From: Paraburkholderia atlantica
GTDB lineage: Bacteria; Pseudomonadota; Gammaproteobacteria; Burkholderiales; Burkholderiaceae
Direction: 5' to 3'
Length of the DNA: 64,000 bases
Assembly: GCF_009362785.1 (NCBI RefSeq)
Contig: NZ_WHNQ01000004.1
Coordinates: 310,001-374,000 of the forward strand
Under the pieces are notes generated by a model. The model saw only the letters and a list, made by a program, of their open reading frames with translations, did no database searches and was not told the DNA's origin. A program made the translations under genes and the position numbers. Numbering within the stretch: position 1 is the stretch's first letter; each line of letters begins with the position of its first letter. Shown in pieces: positions 43,588-52,895 of the stretch.

Positions 43588-44091
43588 ATGGCAAGCGAGG
43601 ACCGCAACGAAAAGGCGGAGCCAGCGATGGTGCCGCAAGTCGCAAACCCGGGGATCATACGGCCGCCTTTTGTCTACCTGGGTGCAATCGTCGTTGGCGT
43701 GTTGCTGCATTTCGCATGGCCAGTTCAGCTTGTGCCTCATTCAGCGAGTGGACCACTCGGGGGCAGTGCAGTGCTGGTCGCTGTCGTACTGTTTGTCTGG
43801 GCCGTGCGCACGCTTCGGGCCGCTGACACCCCCGTGCCGGGAAATCGGCCAACCACCGCGATCGTATGCAAGGGGCCCTTTCGATACAGCCGCAATCCCA
43901 TCTATCTGGCCTTTTCCTTGCTCCAGCTAGGCGTTGCGTTCTCGGTCAACAGCCTCTGGCTACTAGTCACCCTCGTGCCAGCGGTAGCGCTGATGTCGCT
44001 CGTGGTTATCCCGCGCGAAGAGCGCTATCTGGAAAGCCGCTTTCCATCGGAATACCTGCCCTACAAGGCGTCTGTGCGTCGCTGGCTGTGA
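43588..44091 (+). CDS. Isoprenylcysteine carboxyl methyltransferase-like membrane protein
   Basis: A 167-residue protein with TTGGAGG five bases before the ATG. Four hydrophobic segments are visible and the family signature GPFRYSRNPIYLAFSLLQLG with a later REERYLESRFPSEYLPYKA (an EE-x-x-L and Y-x-x-Y end as in ICMT/PEMT phospholipid methyltransferases). It probably methylates a lipid or small thiol at the membrane with S-adenosyl-methionine. Substrate unknown. Confidence 0.88.
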   Translation: MASEDRNEKAEPAMVPQVANPGIIRPPFVYLGAIVVGVLLHFAWPVQLVPHSASGPLGGSAVLVAVVLFVWAVRTLRAADTPVPGNRPTTAIVCKGPFRYSRNPIYLAFSLLQLGVAFSVNSLWLLVTLVPAVALMSLVVIPREERYLESRFPSEYLPYKASVRRWL

Positions 44092-44118
44092 CCGCTTTCT
44101 AAAAGAGTGGGTTCCGGA

Positions 44119-44346
44119 CTAGCGATAGTTCACGAAGTCGATCAGATCGTTGAGGAACCACGGCAGTATCAATTGCGTGTCGGAATAGCTGGTGCCGACG
44201 GTCAGTCGCGGTGGTCTCGCAGCGGCGTCGGGAGCGTGCAGTATGTAGGCGTTCGTATCATGCGCCGCCTGCGGATTCGCCGGCGACGAGGTCGACGCGC
44301 AGCCGGCAGCGAAAACGAGAACTGCTGCGAAGCAAAGAGCCTTCAT
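44119..44346 (-). CDS. Small lipoprotein, unknown function
   Basis: A 75-residue protein: signal peptide MKALCFAAVLVFAAGCASTS with lipobox AAGC, then a short mature part rich in Ala and Pro and ending DTQLILPWFLNDLIDFVNYR. No family is recognised. Reverse strand, just downstream of the transglutaminase cluster on that strand; not clearly part of it. Confidence 0.6.
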   Translation of the reverse strand: MKALCFAAVLVFAAGCASTSSPANPQAAHDTNAYILHAPDAAARPPRLTVGTSYSDTQLILPWFLNDLIDFVNYR

Positions 44347-44421
44347 GAGCGGGTGAACTCCGGCGACGTTTTCTCCATTATGGCCGAACTCGGTCGAACA
44401 CCGGCACAAGCCGCGCCCGCT

Positions 44422-45312
44422 TCACAACGCCTGCACGGTCACGCCCACTTCCATCCGATGCGCGCCGCCGCCGAGAATCGTCCCGCGCAGCAACGATACG
44501 TCGCTGTAGTCGCGCCCGATCGCGAGCGTCACATGATCGAGATCGGCGAGCACGTCATTGGTCGGATCGAGATCGATCCAGCCGCTGCCCGGACAATGCA
44601 CCGACACCCACGCGTGCGAAGCATCCGCGCCGATCAGACGCGGATGGCCCGGCGGCGGATCGTTGCGCAGATAGCCGCTCACGTAGCGCGCGGGCAAACC
44701 GAGCGAGCGCAAGCAGCCGATCATCACCTGCGCGAAATCCTGACACACGCCGCTTTTCAATTCGAATGCGCGTTCGGCCGGGGTATCGAATAGCGTCGCC
44801 GACGGCTTGTACGCGAAGTCCTCGTGAATGCGATGCATCAGATCGATCGCGCCGGCGACGAGCGGCCGGCCCGGCGTGAAGCTCGGCGACGCATACGCGC
44901 GCAGCGACGGCCGCAGTGCAATATTCGGCGACGTGAAGCAATACTCCGCCTCGGGACGGAACGCCCCGCCAACGCGAAACCGCAGCGCCTCGGCCACCGT
45001 CTCCCACGGCGGGGTAGCCTCGGCGTCGAGGTTGGTCCAACGCGGCGTCAGCGCGACCGTGGTCTCGCTGACGAGCTGCAGACGCTCATGCGGTGTATCG
45101 AGCGCGAAGTACAGCACGTCGTTGCCGAACGCATCGATGCGGTTGTGCCGATACGACGGCTCCGGCTCGATCCGCTCGCTGCGCGATATCACTCGCTGCC
45201 ACGGACACGCGAGCGGCCTGATCGTCGCCAGATGCTGCGCGGTTTCGACATACGTCGAGTAGTGGTAGGTAGTGCGATGCGAAACGGACAGCACCGTCGG
45301 CGCGTGCTTCAT
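44422..45312 (-). CDS. Transglutaminase-like cysteine peptidase of the second ATP-grasp locus
   Basis: A 296-residue protein with a complete triad: Cys in LKSGVCQDFAQVMIGCLRSL, His in GADASHAWVSVHC and Asp in WIDLDPTNDVL. Transglutaminase N-domain features are at residues 8-110. Its start overlaps the stop of the fused ATP-grasp/alpha-E gene by four bases, so the two are coupled. The job is inferred to be processing of the peptide made by that enzyme, as in the Anbu locus. Confidence 0.92.
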   Translation of the reverse strand: MKHAPTVLSVSHRTTYHYSTYVETAQHLATIRPLACPWQRVISRSERIEPEPSYRHNRIDAFGNDVLYFALDTPHERLQLVSETTVALTPRWTNLDAEATPPWETVAEALRFRVGGAFRPEAEYCFTSPNIALRPSLRAYASPSFTPGRPLVAGAIDLMHRIHEDFAYKPSATLFDTPAERAFELKSGVCQDFAQVMIGCLRSLGLPARYVSGYLRNDPPPGHPRLIGADASHAWVSVHCPGSGWIDLDPTNDVLADLDHVTLAIGRDYSDVSLLRGTILGGGAHRMEVGVTVQAL

Positions 45313-47939
45313 ACCCACACCTGCGAGGCGACCGTACTCGCGTGACTGAAATAGCGCGCGCTGATCTCGTGCGCGGCCGCATTGGCGAAGCCGCCGATCT
45401 GATCGCACAGCGCAATCAGCTTGCCGTACGACCCGTGTTCGTCGACCTCGCACAGCGATTCGAGCGACGGCAGCATCTCGACCGGCGGCAGCAACTCCGC
45501 GAACGGCCGATGCCGAACGCTGCCCGCCGCGACGGCGATCTCGCCGAGCTTGTTGCGCAGCCGTTCGTACACGCCATAAATGCCGCGTGGATTGTGCGGC
45601 TCGATCACGAGCAGATCGAGCAGCGCGGGCACTTCGAAACGCCCCGGGTACAGCGACCGATACGTGAGCGTGCTGTCGAACATCTGCAGCAGCAGATCGA
45701 AGCCGGCCGGCGTCGCGAGCTGGCCGTTCGCGGCGACGCCGCGCATGAACGCCGCCATCGTCGCGACGCGTTCGATATGACGCCCGACGAACAGCAGCCG
45801 CCACGCTTCATCGCGCGTCATGCGGTCGCCCTGCGCGCCGCTGATCGCCGATAGCTGCACCGACAGATGCTCGAGCGCATTCGCGAGCGTCACGCGATCG
45901 TAGCGATCGAACGCACTGCCGCTGCTCGCGGCACCCGCGCCGCCATTGCCCGCGCCCACGGCTGGCAGCAACAGCTGCAACGCGTCCTGAAAGTCGTTGC
46001 GCGCCGCGAGGATCATGCGCCAATGATCATTCGACAACCGCCCGCGCACTTCGCCGTTCGCGCGCGCCTGGCAACTGAGGTTCTGGCTGATGCTGACACT
46101 GCCCGCGCTTTCGCCGAGATTCGCGACGAGCGCGCGCTCGAAGCTCTGCGGCGATACGGGCCCGTGCGGCGACGCCAGGTCGCCAGGCTGCACGAGGCCG
46201 CACCATGTCGCGAGTTCGACCAGCGTCGCGAACATCGCGTCGGCGTCGTTGCCTTCGAGGGAGCCGAGAATCAGCCGCAGCAGACGCACGTTGTTTTCCG
46301 CGCGCTCGCCGTAGCGGCCGGCCCAGAACAGGTTCTCGGCGGCGCGGCTCGATACCGTCCGATGCTTGCGCGTGAGATCGGCGGGCCGCATCGGTGAAGG
46401 CAGCAGCGTGAACGTCGAGCTCGGCTGGCTCGACAGCACCCAGGTATCGACGCTGCTGCCGCCATGCTGCATCGATACCGTGGTCTGACGCTCGGCGGCC
46501 ATGCGCGTGAAGCCGCCCGGCATCACGTGCCAGCCGCCGTTGACGTCGGCAATCGCATATACGCGCAGCACCGACGGACGGCCGCCGATCGTGCCCTCCT
46601 CGTAGCGCGGCGTGCAGGAAAAGCGCTCCTCCTGCTGGATCGTGAACGCGTCGGGCGAGGCGTCGATACGCTCGCGCCATGCCGCGAGCGGCTGTCTGCC
46701 ACCCTCGATGCCGGGTGGCGCGTCGCGTCCCGCGAGCGGCCAGGTCGGCACGATGAACGCGTTGTCGAGATGCGCGAACGCATGCTCGCGCGCCGCCCGT
46801 TCGCCGCACCACCAGGTCGGCACGCCGGGCAGCAGCAGTTCTTCGCCAAGCAACGCTTCGGCGATGCCGGGCATGAAACCGTGCAACGCCGGCGACTCGG
46901 CGAACCCCGAGCCCGGCACGTTCGACACGATCACATTGCCCGCGCGCATCACCTGTAACAGCCCCGGCACGCCGATCGTCGAATCGGCGCGCAGTTCGAC
47001 CGGGTCGCAGAATGCGTCGTCGAGACGGCGCAGCACGACGTGCACGCGTTCGAGGCCTCCCAATGTCTTCAGATAGAGCCGGTCGCCGCGCACGGTCAGA
47101 TCCTTGCCTTCGACCAGCGTGACGCCGAGATAGCGCGCGAGAAACACATGCTCGAAATAGGTTTCGCTGTACGGCCCCGGCGTGAGCAGCGCGATATGCG
47201 GTGAAGCGTCGGCGCTTTCCTCGTCGCGCATCGTCGCTTGCGCGGCCTGCACGAGCGTCGCGATCAGTTGCGAATAGAGCGGCGCGAGCCGGCTCACGCG
47301 CAGCGAGCGGAACGGTTCGGCGAGCAGCGTCGACACGATCAGGCGATTTTCGAGCGCGTAGCCGAGACCTGACGGTGCCTCGGTGCGATGCGCGATCACG
47401 CTCCACTCGCCGTCCGGCGTGCGCGCGAGATCGAGCGCGACGACCTGCAGATACTGGCCACCGGCCGGCGTGAAGCCCTTCACCGAACGCAGATAGCCCG
47501 GATGGCCGAACACCAGCGCGGGCGGCAGTTGGCCATGTTCGAGCAGCGTCTGCGGTCCGTAGATATCGGCGACGATCGCGTTGAGCAGATGCGCGCGCTG
47601 CGCGACGCCGCGCTCGAGGCGCGCCCACTCGGCCTCGCTGATCAGGAACGGCAGCAGGTCGAGCGCCCATGGCCGCGACTTGCCGTTGTCCGCGTAGACG
47701 TTGTAGCTGATGTCGTTGTCGCGGATCTGCTGCGCGATCGACGCGTGATGGTCCGCCAGCCGCGCCACGCCGTCCTCGTCGAGCAGCGCGAAGAACTGCC
47801 GCCACGGTTTGCGCAGCGCGCCCGACGCGTCGCGCAGCTCGTCCCAATGTCCGTCATGACCCGGCAGCAACCGCAACAGGGACGAAGCATCCGCGGGCAT
47901 CGCGGAAGCTTCGAAGGGCAAGGTCGATTGAAAGGCCAA
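45309..47939 (-). CDS. Fused circularly permuted ATP-grasp and alpha-E protein
   Basis: An 876-residue fusion. Residues about 1-530 form an ATP-grasp ligase related to the Anbu-locus enzyme (QQIRDNDISYNVYADNGKSR, GQYLQVVALDLARTPDGEW, ENRLIVSTLLAEPFRSL, LLTPGPYSETYFEH, VTLVEGKDLTV). Residues about 535-876 form an alpha-E domain (VSSRAAENLFWAGRYGERAE, and TLTYRSLYPGRFEV). The reading start at 47939 is TTG without a clear ribosome site; an ATG at 47900 is an alternative. It lies between a DUF2126 transglutaminase (29 bases upstream) and a second transglutaminase. Confidence 0.9.
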   Translation of the reverse strand: MAFQSTLPFEASAMPADASSLLRLLPGHDGHWDELRDASGALRKPWRQFFALLDEDGVARLADHHASIAQQIRDNDISYNVYADNGKSRPWALDLLPFLISEAEWARLERGVAQRAHLLNAIVADIYGPQTLLEHGQLPPALVFGHPGYLRSVKGFTPAGGQYLQVVALDLARTPDGEWSVIAHRTEAPSGLGYALENRLIVSTLLAEPFRSLRVSRLAPLYSQLIATLVQAAQATMRDEESADASPHIALLTPGPYSETYFEHVFLARYLGVTLVEGKDLTVRGDRLYLKTLGGLERVHVVLRRLDDAFCDPVELRADSTIGVPGLLQVMRAGNVIVSNVPGSGFAESPALHGFMPGIAEALLGEELLLPGVPTWWCGERAAREHAFAHLDNAFIVPTWPLAGRDAPPGIEGGRQPLAAWRERIDASPDAFTIQQEERFSCTPRYEEGTIGGRPSVLRVYAIADVNGGWHVMPGGFTRMAAERQTTVSMQHGGSSVDTWVLSSQPSSTFTLLPSPMRPADLTRKHRTVSSRAAENLFWAGRYGERAENNVRLLRLILGSLEGNDADAMFATLVELATWCGLVQPGDLASPHGPVSPQSFERALVANLGESAGSVSISQNLSCQARANGEVRGRLSNDHWRMILAARNDFQDALQLLLPAVGAGNGGAGAASSGSAFDRYDRVTLANALEHLSVQLSAISGAQGDRMTRDEAWRLLFVGRHIERVATMAAFMRGVAANGQLATPAGFDLLLQMFDSTLTYRSLYPGRFEVPALLDLLVIEPHNPRGIYGVYERLRNKLGEIAVAAGSVRHRPFAELLPPVEMLPSLESLCEVDEHGSYGKLIALCDQIGGFANAAAHEISARYFSHASTVASQVWV

Positions 47940-47968
47940 GGTCGTGTGGTGTCAGTGATGCGTGTTGC

Positions 47969-50900
47969 TCAACTGTGGCGCAGATCGAGCGTGAATGGAA
48001 ACTCGAGGCTGCGTTGCGGTCTGTCCACGGCGAGCGGCCCCGGTGTATGACCCGACGCGAAGAAACGCGCGCGTCGCCGGCTTTCCGCCTCGTAGGCGTT
48101 GACCGGGAAGGTCTGATAGTTGCGCCCGCCCGGATGAGCGACATGATACTGGCATCCGCCGAGCGAGCGGCCGCTCCATGTGTCGACGAGATCGAACGTG
48201 AGCGGCGCGTGTACGCCGATCGTCGGATGCAGTGCCGACGGCTGGGACCACGCGCGAAAACGCACGCCGGCCACGTATTCGCTGACGCGGCCGGTCGGCT
48301 GCAGCGGCACCGGCACACCGTTGACGCTCAGCACGTGACGATTACCGTTCAAGCCCAGCGCGCGCACCTCCAGCCGCTCGACCGACGAATCGACATAGCG
48401 CACCGTGCCGCCGCCGGTACCCTCCTCGCCCATCACGTGCCACGGTTCGAGCGCGTTGCGGATCGTCAGATCGATGCCGCTCAACGTCATCTCGCCGACC
48501 AGCGGAAAGCGGAATTCGAAGTGCGGCGCGAACCACGCGCTATCGAAGGCGAAGCCCGCTTCGCCGAGTTCGGCGAGCACGTCGTCGAAATCCATCTTCA
48601 CGAAGGTGCCGAGCAGGAAGCGGTCGTGCAGTTCGGTGCCCCAGCGGGTGAGCCGCTGCGTGTACGGGATGCGCCAGAATCGCGCGACCAGTGCGCGCAG
48701 CAGCAATTGCTGCACCAGACTCATGCGCGCGTGCGGCGGCATTTCGAAGCCGCGCAACTCCAGCAGACCGAGGCGGCCTGCGGGTCCGTCGGGGGAATAC
48801 AGTTTGTCGATGCAGAACTCGGCGCGGTGCGTGTTGCCGGTCACGTCGATCAGGATGTTGCGCAGCGCGCGGTCGATCATCCATGGCGGCAGGTTGCTGC
48901 TGTCGCGACCGCCGAGCAGATCGACCTGCCGTTGCAGCTCGGCGAACGCGACTTCGAGTTCGTAGACCTGGTCGTTGCGCGCTTCGTCGACGCGCGGTGC
49001 CTGGCTCGTCGGTCCGATGAACAGCCCCGAAAACAGATACGACAGCGACGGATGGTTGTGCCAATACGCGATTAGGCTCGCGAGCAGATCGGGCCGCCGC
49101 AGGAACGGACTGTCGGCCGGCGTCGCACCGCCGAGCACGAAGTGATTGCCGCCGCCGGTGCCGGTGTGGCGCCCGTCGAGCATGAACTTCTCGCTGCTCA
49201 GGTAGCTGTGCGCGGCCGACTGATACAGGTACTCGGTGTGATCGACGAGCTCGTCCCAGTTCGCGGCCGGATGAATGTTGACTTCGATCACGCCGGGGTC
49301 CGGCGTCACCTGCAGCACTTTCAGGCGCGGATCGCGCGGCGGCGGATAGCCTTCGAGCACGATCTGCATCTTCAGCTCCTCGGCCGTCGCCTCGACCGCG
49401 GCAAGCAGGTCGAGATAGTCGTCGAGATCGGTCAGCGGCGGCATGAACACGTGCAGCAGCGTGCGGCCGCTGCCGAACGCATCGGCTTCGGCTTGCGGCC
49501 CGGCCGCGCGCTTCGGGTCGCGTGCCTCGACGCATACCGCGGTGCGCAGCGTGTCCTTCGACGATTCGCCACGCGCCGGCATCCCTTCGTCATGGCGCGG
49601 CGGCGCATACGCGAGCACGCCGCCGTGCGGCATACCGCTCAACAGATCGGCGGCCGACAGCGACAGCGCGGCCGCCTGCCGCGCGCTCGCATGTTCCTCG
49701 GCGATCGGCCGGCCCTCGCGCCCGCCTTCGTACTGCACGCGCAACTGCGCGGCCGTGCGCAACGGCTGCGGCGGCGCGAACGGATCGTGCGCGTGCTGAT
49801 ACGGATAGTCGGTCTTCGACACCCACGGCAGCGAATCGAGCGGCAGCCGGTAGCCCATCGGCGAATCGCCGGGGATCAGATACATGCGTTCGTCGCGGAA
49901 GAACCAGCGGCCCGTGATCCACGTCGGCGCGATACCCGGCATGCCGCGCTCGCGGCCGATCGGCAACACGTAGCCGGCCGGGTTCGCGAGCCCGGCGTCG
50001 AACACGCGGCGCAGCCGCACGCGTTCGAGCTCGTCGTCGAGGCGCGCATCGAACGGATCGACGTTGACCGGCAGGCGACGCTCGCGCCACAGGTAGTACC
50101 AGGTGTCCTCGTAGCCGGGCTGGATGCAGTCCGCGTCGAGCGACAGCTTCGCCGCCAGATGCGCGATGAAGCGTTGCGCGTCGCCGGCCGTGTAGCGGCC
50201 CGGCTCCCGTTCATCGGCGAACAGAGCCGGGTTGTGCCAGCATGGCTCGCCGTCGGCGCGCCAGTACAGCGACATCGCCCAGCGCGGCAGTTGCTCGCCC
50301 GGATACCACTTGCCCTGGCCGATATGCAGGAAGCCGTTCGCGCCGTAGCGTTCGCGCAATCGGTCCATCAGCGCGACCGCGTAGCCGCGCTTGCTGGGTC
50401 CGAGCGCGTCGGTGTTCCATTCCGCGGCGTCGCGATCGCGCACCGATACGAAGGTCGGCTCGCCGCCCATCGTCAGTCGCACATCCATGTCGGCGAGTTC
50501 GTAGTCGACCCGCGCGCCCATCCTCAGCACGTCGTGCCACGCGGCTTCGCTGTACGGCTTCGTGACGCGCGGCGACTCCAGCACGCGTTCGATCGACATC
50601 GTGTGTCCGAACTCGACCTCGCATTCGTCGACCGCGCCCGAGATCGGCGCCGCACTGCCCGGCTCCGGCGTGCATGCGACCGGGATATGCCCTTCGCCCG
50701 CCAGCAGCCCCGAGGTGGGATCGAGCCCGACCCAACCCGCCCCTGGCAGATAGACTTCGCACCACGCGTGCAAGTCGGTGAAGTCGACCTCGGTGCCGCT
50801 CGGGCCGTCGATCGATTTGACGTCGGGCGTGAGCTGCAGCAGATAGCCGGACACGAAGCGCGCCGCGAAACCCAGTTGCCGCAGCGTCTCGACGAGCAGC

Positions 50901-51454
50901 CAGCCGGTATCGCGGCACGAGCCCGACGCGTTGATCAAGGTTTCCTCGGGCGACTGCACGCCCGGCTCCATCCGGATCAGATAGCGGATCTCGCGTTGCA
51001 GCCGCTGGTTCAGCGCCACCAGGAAGTTCGCGGTGCCGGCCGGCGTGCGGTCGATGCTCGCGACGAACCCGGCGAAACGCGGCGTCATCGGCCGCTTCAC
51101 GCAGTAGGGCGCGAGCTCGGCCGCGAGTTCCGGCGCGTAGTCGAACGGAAACCGCTCGGCCGATGGTTCGAGGAAGAAGTCGAACGGGTTGTAGACGGCC
51201 ATTTCGGCGACCAGATCGACGCTCACCTTGAACTCGCGCGTCTGCTCGGGAAACACGAGCCGCGCCTGATAGTTCGCGAACGCGTCCTGCTGCCAGTTGA
51301 TGAAGTGCCTCGCGGGTTCGACGCGCATCGAGTACGACAGAATCGGCGTCCGACAATGCGGCGCGGGCCGCAGCCTCACCACTTGGGGCGACAACGTAAC
51401 CAGTCTGTCGTAGCGGTAATGAGTAACGTGATGCAACGCGACGCGTATGGACAC
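47969..51454 (-). CDS. Transglutaminase-like protein with long DUF2126 C-terminus
   Basis: A 1161-residue protein. Residues about 1-290 form a transglutaminase-like peptidase, with Cys in SGSCRDTGWLLVETLRQLGF, His in DLHAWCEVYLPG and Asp in WVGLDPTSG. The remaining about 850 residues are the DUF2126 region typical of these proteins (VRLTMGGEPTFVSVRDRDAA, HIGQGKWYPGEQLPRWAMSL, GGNHFVLGGATPADSPFLRR, LLDLR-type WHNHPSLSYLFSGLF). GTG at 51454 is chosen because GAGGAG lies six bases upstream and related proteins begin SIRVALHHVTHYRYD. First gene of the second ATP-grasp cluster. Confidence 0.92.
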   Translation of the reverse strand: MSIRVALHHVTHYRYDRLVTLSPQVVRLRPAPHCRTPILSYSMRVEPARHFINWQQDAFANYQARLVFPEQTREFKVSVDLVAEMAVYNPFDFFLEPSAERFPFDYAPELAAELAPYCVKRPMTPRFAGFVASIDRTPAGTANFLVALNQRLQREIRYLIRMEPGVQSPEETLINASGSCRDTGWLLVETLRQLGFAARFVSGYLLQLTPDVKSIDGPSGTEVDFTDLHAWCEVYLPGAGWVGLDPTSGLLAGEGHIPVACTPEPGSAAPISGAVDECEVEFGHTMSIERVLESPRVTKPYSEAAWHDVLRMGARVDYELADMDVRLTMGGEPTFVSVRDRDAAEWNTDALGPSKRGYAVALMDRLRERYGANGFLHIGQGKWYPGEQLPRWAMSLYWRADGEPCWHNPALFADEREPGRYTAGDAQRFIAHLAAKLSLDADCIQPGYEDTWYYLWRERRLPVNVDPFDARLDDELERVRLRRVFDAGLANPAGYVLPIGRERGMPGIAPTWITGRWFFRDERMYLIPGDSPMGYRLPLDSLPWVSKTDYPYQHAHDPFAPPQPLRTAAQLRVQYEGGREGRPIAEEHASARQAAALSLSAADLLSGMPHGGVLAYAPPRHDEGMPARGESSKDTLRTAVCVEARDPKRAAGPQAEADAFGSGRTLLHVFMPPLTDLDDYLDLLAAVEATAEELKMQIVLEGYPPPRDPRLKVLQVTPDPGVIEVNIHPAANWDELVDHTEYLYQSAAHSYLSSEKFMLDGRHTGTGGGNHFVLGGATPADSPFLRRPDLLASLIAYWHNHPSLSYLFSGLFIGPTSQAPRVDEARNDQVYELEVAFAELQRQVDLLGGRDSSNLPPWMIDRALRNILIDVTGNTHRAEFCIDKLYSPDGPAGRLGLLELRGFEMPPHARMSLVQQLLLRALVARFWRIPYTQRLTRWGTELHDRFLLGTFVKMDFDDVLAELGEAGFAFDSAWFAPHFEFRFPLVGEMTLSGIDLTIRNALEPWHVMGEEGTGGGTVRYVDSSVERLEVRALGLNGNRHVLSVNGVPVPLQPTGRVSEYVAGVRFRAWSQPSALHPTIGVHAPLTFDLVDTWSGRSLGGCQYHVAHPGGRNYQTFPVNAYEAESRRRARFFASGHTPGPLAVDRPQRSLEFPFTLDLRHS

Positions 51455-51739
51455 TCCTGACTCCTCGACGAAAGGTGCAGCCCGCCAAAAAAGCAAGCTC
51501 TATGCCGTTGTTGGACAAACCCGCGTGAATCGTTTGGCGCTGCCCGAATTGGCTGTGCGTTTTGCGTATCCGTTGTCTTGCCGATCGGCCGCGTCGGACC
51601 GTGCACCAAAGCGGCGCAGCACCGATGCACGATCATGATCGTACTGTGCGTTAAAGCGGTGACGTCTGGCAATCGCGGCATGAAGATTGCGATCGTTCGT
51701 CACCGCAAACGATATCGCACCGACAACAAGGCCCGCCCG

Positions 51740-52840
51740 ATGAAAACCTTCCACTGCAATCGCTGCGCGCAACTGGTGTTCTACGAGAACGTCCGCTGCG
51801 AGCGCTGCGAGTCGCTGCTCGGCTATCTGCCTGAACTGGGCGAAATCAGTGCGTTCGATGACGCCGGCGACGGCCGCTGGCGCAGCCTGCATCCCGAGGC
51901 GAACGGCGCGCTGTTCCGGCAATGCCACAACTACGCGGTCGAAAACGTCTGCAACTGGATGATCCCCGCCGATTCCCCCGACACGCTGTGCCGCGCCTGT
52001 CAGTTGACTCGCACGATCCCGAACCTGAGCGAACCGGAAAACCGGCTCTACTGGTACCGGCTCGAAGTCGCGAAACGGCGTCTGCTGTACACACTGGGCG
52101 AGCTCGGCCTCGATGTGCAATCGCGCGACGCGGACCCCGAGCGCGGTCTCGCCTTCGAATTTCTCGCCGACGGCGGCAATGGCGAGCCCGTGATGACCGG
52201 TCACGACAACGGGCTGATCACGCTGAACATCGCCGAGGCCGACGACGCGCATCGCGAGAAAGTGCGCACCGCGATGGGCGAGCCGTACCGCACGCTGCTC
52301 GGACACTTCCGCCACGAGACCGGCCACTACTTCTTCAGCCAGCTGATCGAAAACGAGCCGCGCTGGCTCGAACCGTTTCGCAAGCTGTTCGGCGACGAGC
52401 AGGCCGACTACGGCGAAGCGCTGAACGACTACTATCGCGACGGCGCGCCGGCCGACTGGCAGGCGTCGTACATCAGCGCGTACGCAACGATGCATCCGTG
52501 GGAAGACTGGGCGGAGACGTGGGCGCACTATCTGCTGATCGTCGATGTGCTCGATACGTCGACGTCGTACGGACTCGCGCTGCTGCCCGACGATCCGAGC
52601 GAGCCGACGCTGACCGACCGCACGCCGGTCGAGGATGCGAGCTTCGCCAATCTGATGAAGCGCTGGTTTCCCCTCACCTATGCGCTGAACAGCCTGAACC
52701 GCAGTCTCGGCATGCCGGACGGCTATCCGTTCACGCTCGCCGCGCCGGTGGTCGACAAGCTGCGCTTCGTGCATCGCGTGATCGCGGCGGCGGGCGGCAA
52801 GCGCGACAAGCGGGGCGACCGCGAGCACATGAGCGCATAA
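51740..52840 (+). CDS. Zinc-binding metallopeptidase with N-terminal zinc ribbon
   Basis: A 366-residue protein. An N-terminal zinc ribbon is shown by FHCNRCAQLVFYENVRCERC with more cysteines at QCHNY and CRACQ. The peptidase motif LGHFRHETGHYFFSQLIENE (H-E-x-x-H form) has the zinc-binding His pair, and WEDWAETWAHYLLIVDVLDT could supply further ligands. The family is often found near transglutaminase/ATP-grasp genes. ATG at 51740 is used; AAGG is nine bases upstream. Divergent from the DUF2126 gene, with 285 bases between. Confidence 0.87.
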   Translation: MKTFHCNRCAQLVFYENVRCERCESLLGYLPELGEISAFDDAGDGRWRSLHPEANGALFRQCHNYAVENVCNWMIPADSPDTLCRACQLTRTIPNLSEPENRLYWYRLEVAKRRLLYTLGELGLDVQSRDADPERGLAFEFLADGGNGEPVMTGHDNGLITLNIAEADDAHREKVRTAMGEPYRTLLGHFRHETGHYFFSQLIENEPRWLEPFRKLFGDEQADYGEALNDYYRDGAPADWQASYISAYATMHPWEDWAETWAHYLLIVDVLDTSTSYGLALLPDDPSEPTLTDRTPVEDASFANLMKRWFPLTYALNSLNRSLGMPDGYPFTLAAPVVDKLRFVHRVIAAAGGKRDKRGDREHMSA

Positions 52841-52841
52841 A

Positions 52842-52877
52842 AAAGCCCGCTGGCGGATCAGCCCGGCAGCGGGCTTT
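52842..52877 (-). terminator. Terminator of the DUF2844-DUF3443 transcript
   Basis: AAAGCCCGCTG (52842-52852) and CAGCGGGCTTT (52867-52877) form an 11-bp stem. On the reverse strand it runs into TTTTTT (complement of 52839-52844), which overlaps the stop codon of the convergent metallopeptidase gene; on the forward strand only TTT follows. Confidence 0.8.
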
Positions 52878-52895
52878 CATCACGCGGTCATCGCT

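Noticed and set aside
43491..43826. 111-codon forward frame after the LysR gene
   Set aside because: Out of frame with the ICMT-like gene, which has a strong ribosome site and motifs.
46027..47847. 606-codon reverse frame over the ATP-grasp/alpha-E gene
   Set aside because: Shifted shadow frame; the other frame carries family motifs.
49142..51460. 772-codon forward frame over the DUF2126 gene
   Set aside because: Antisense shadow of a GC-rich gene; Arg-rich with no recognisable motif.
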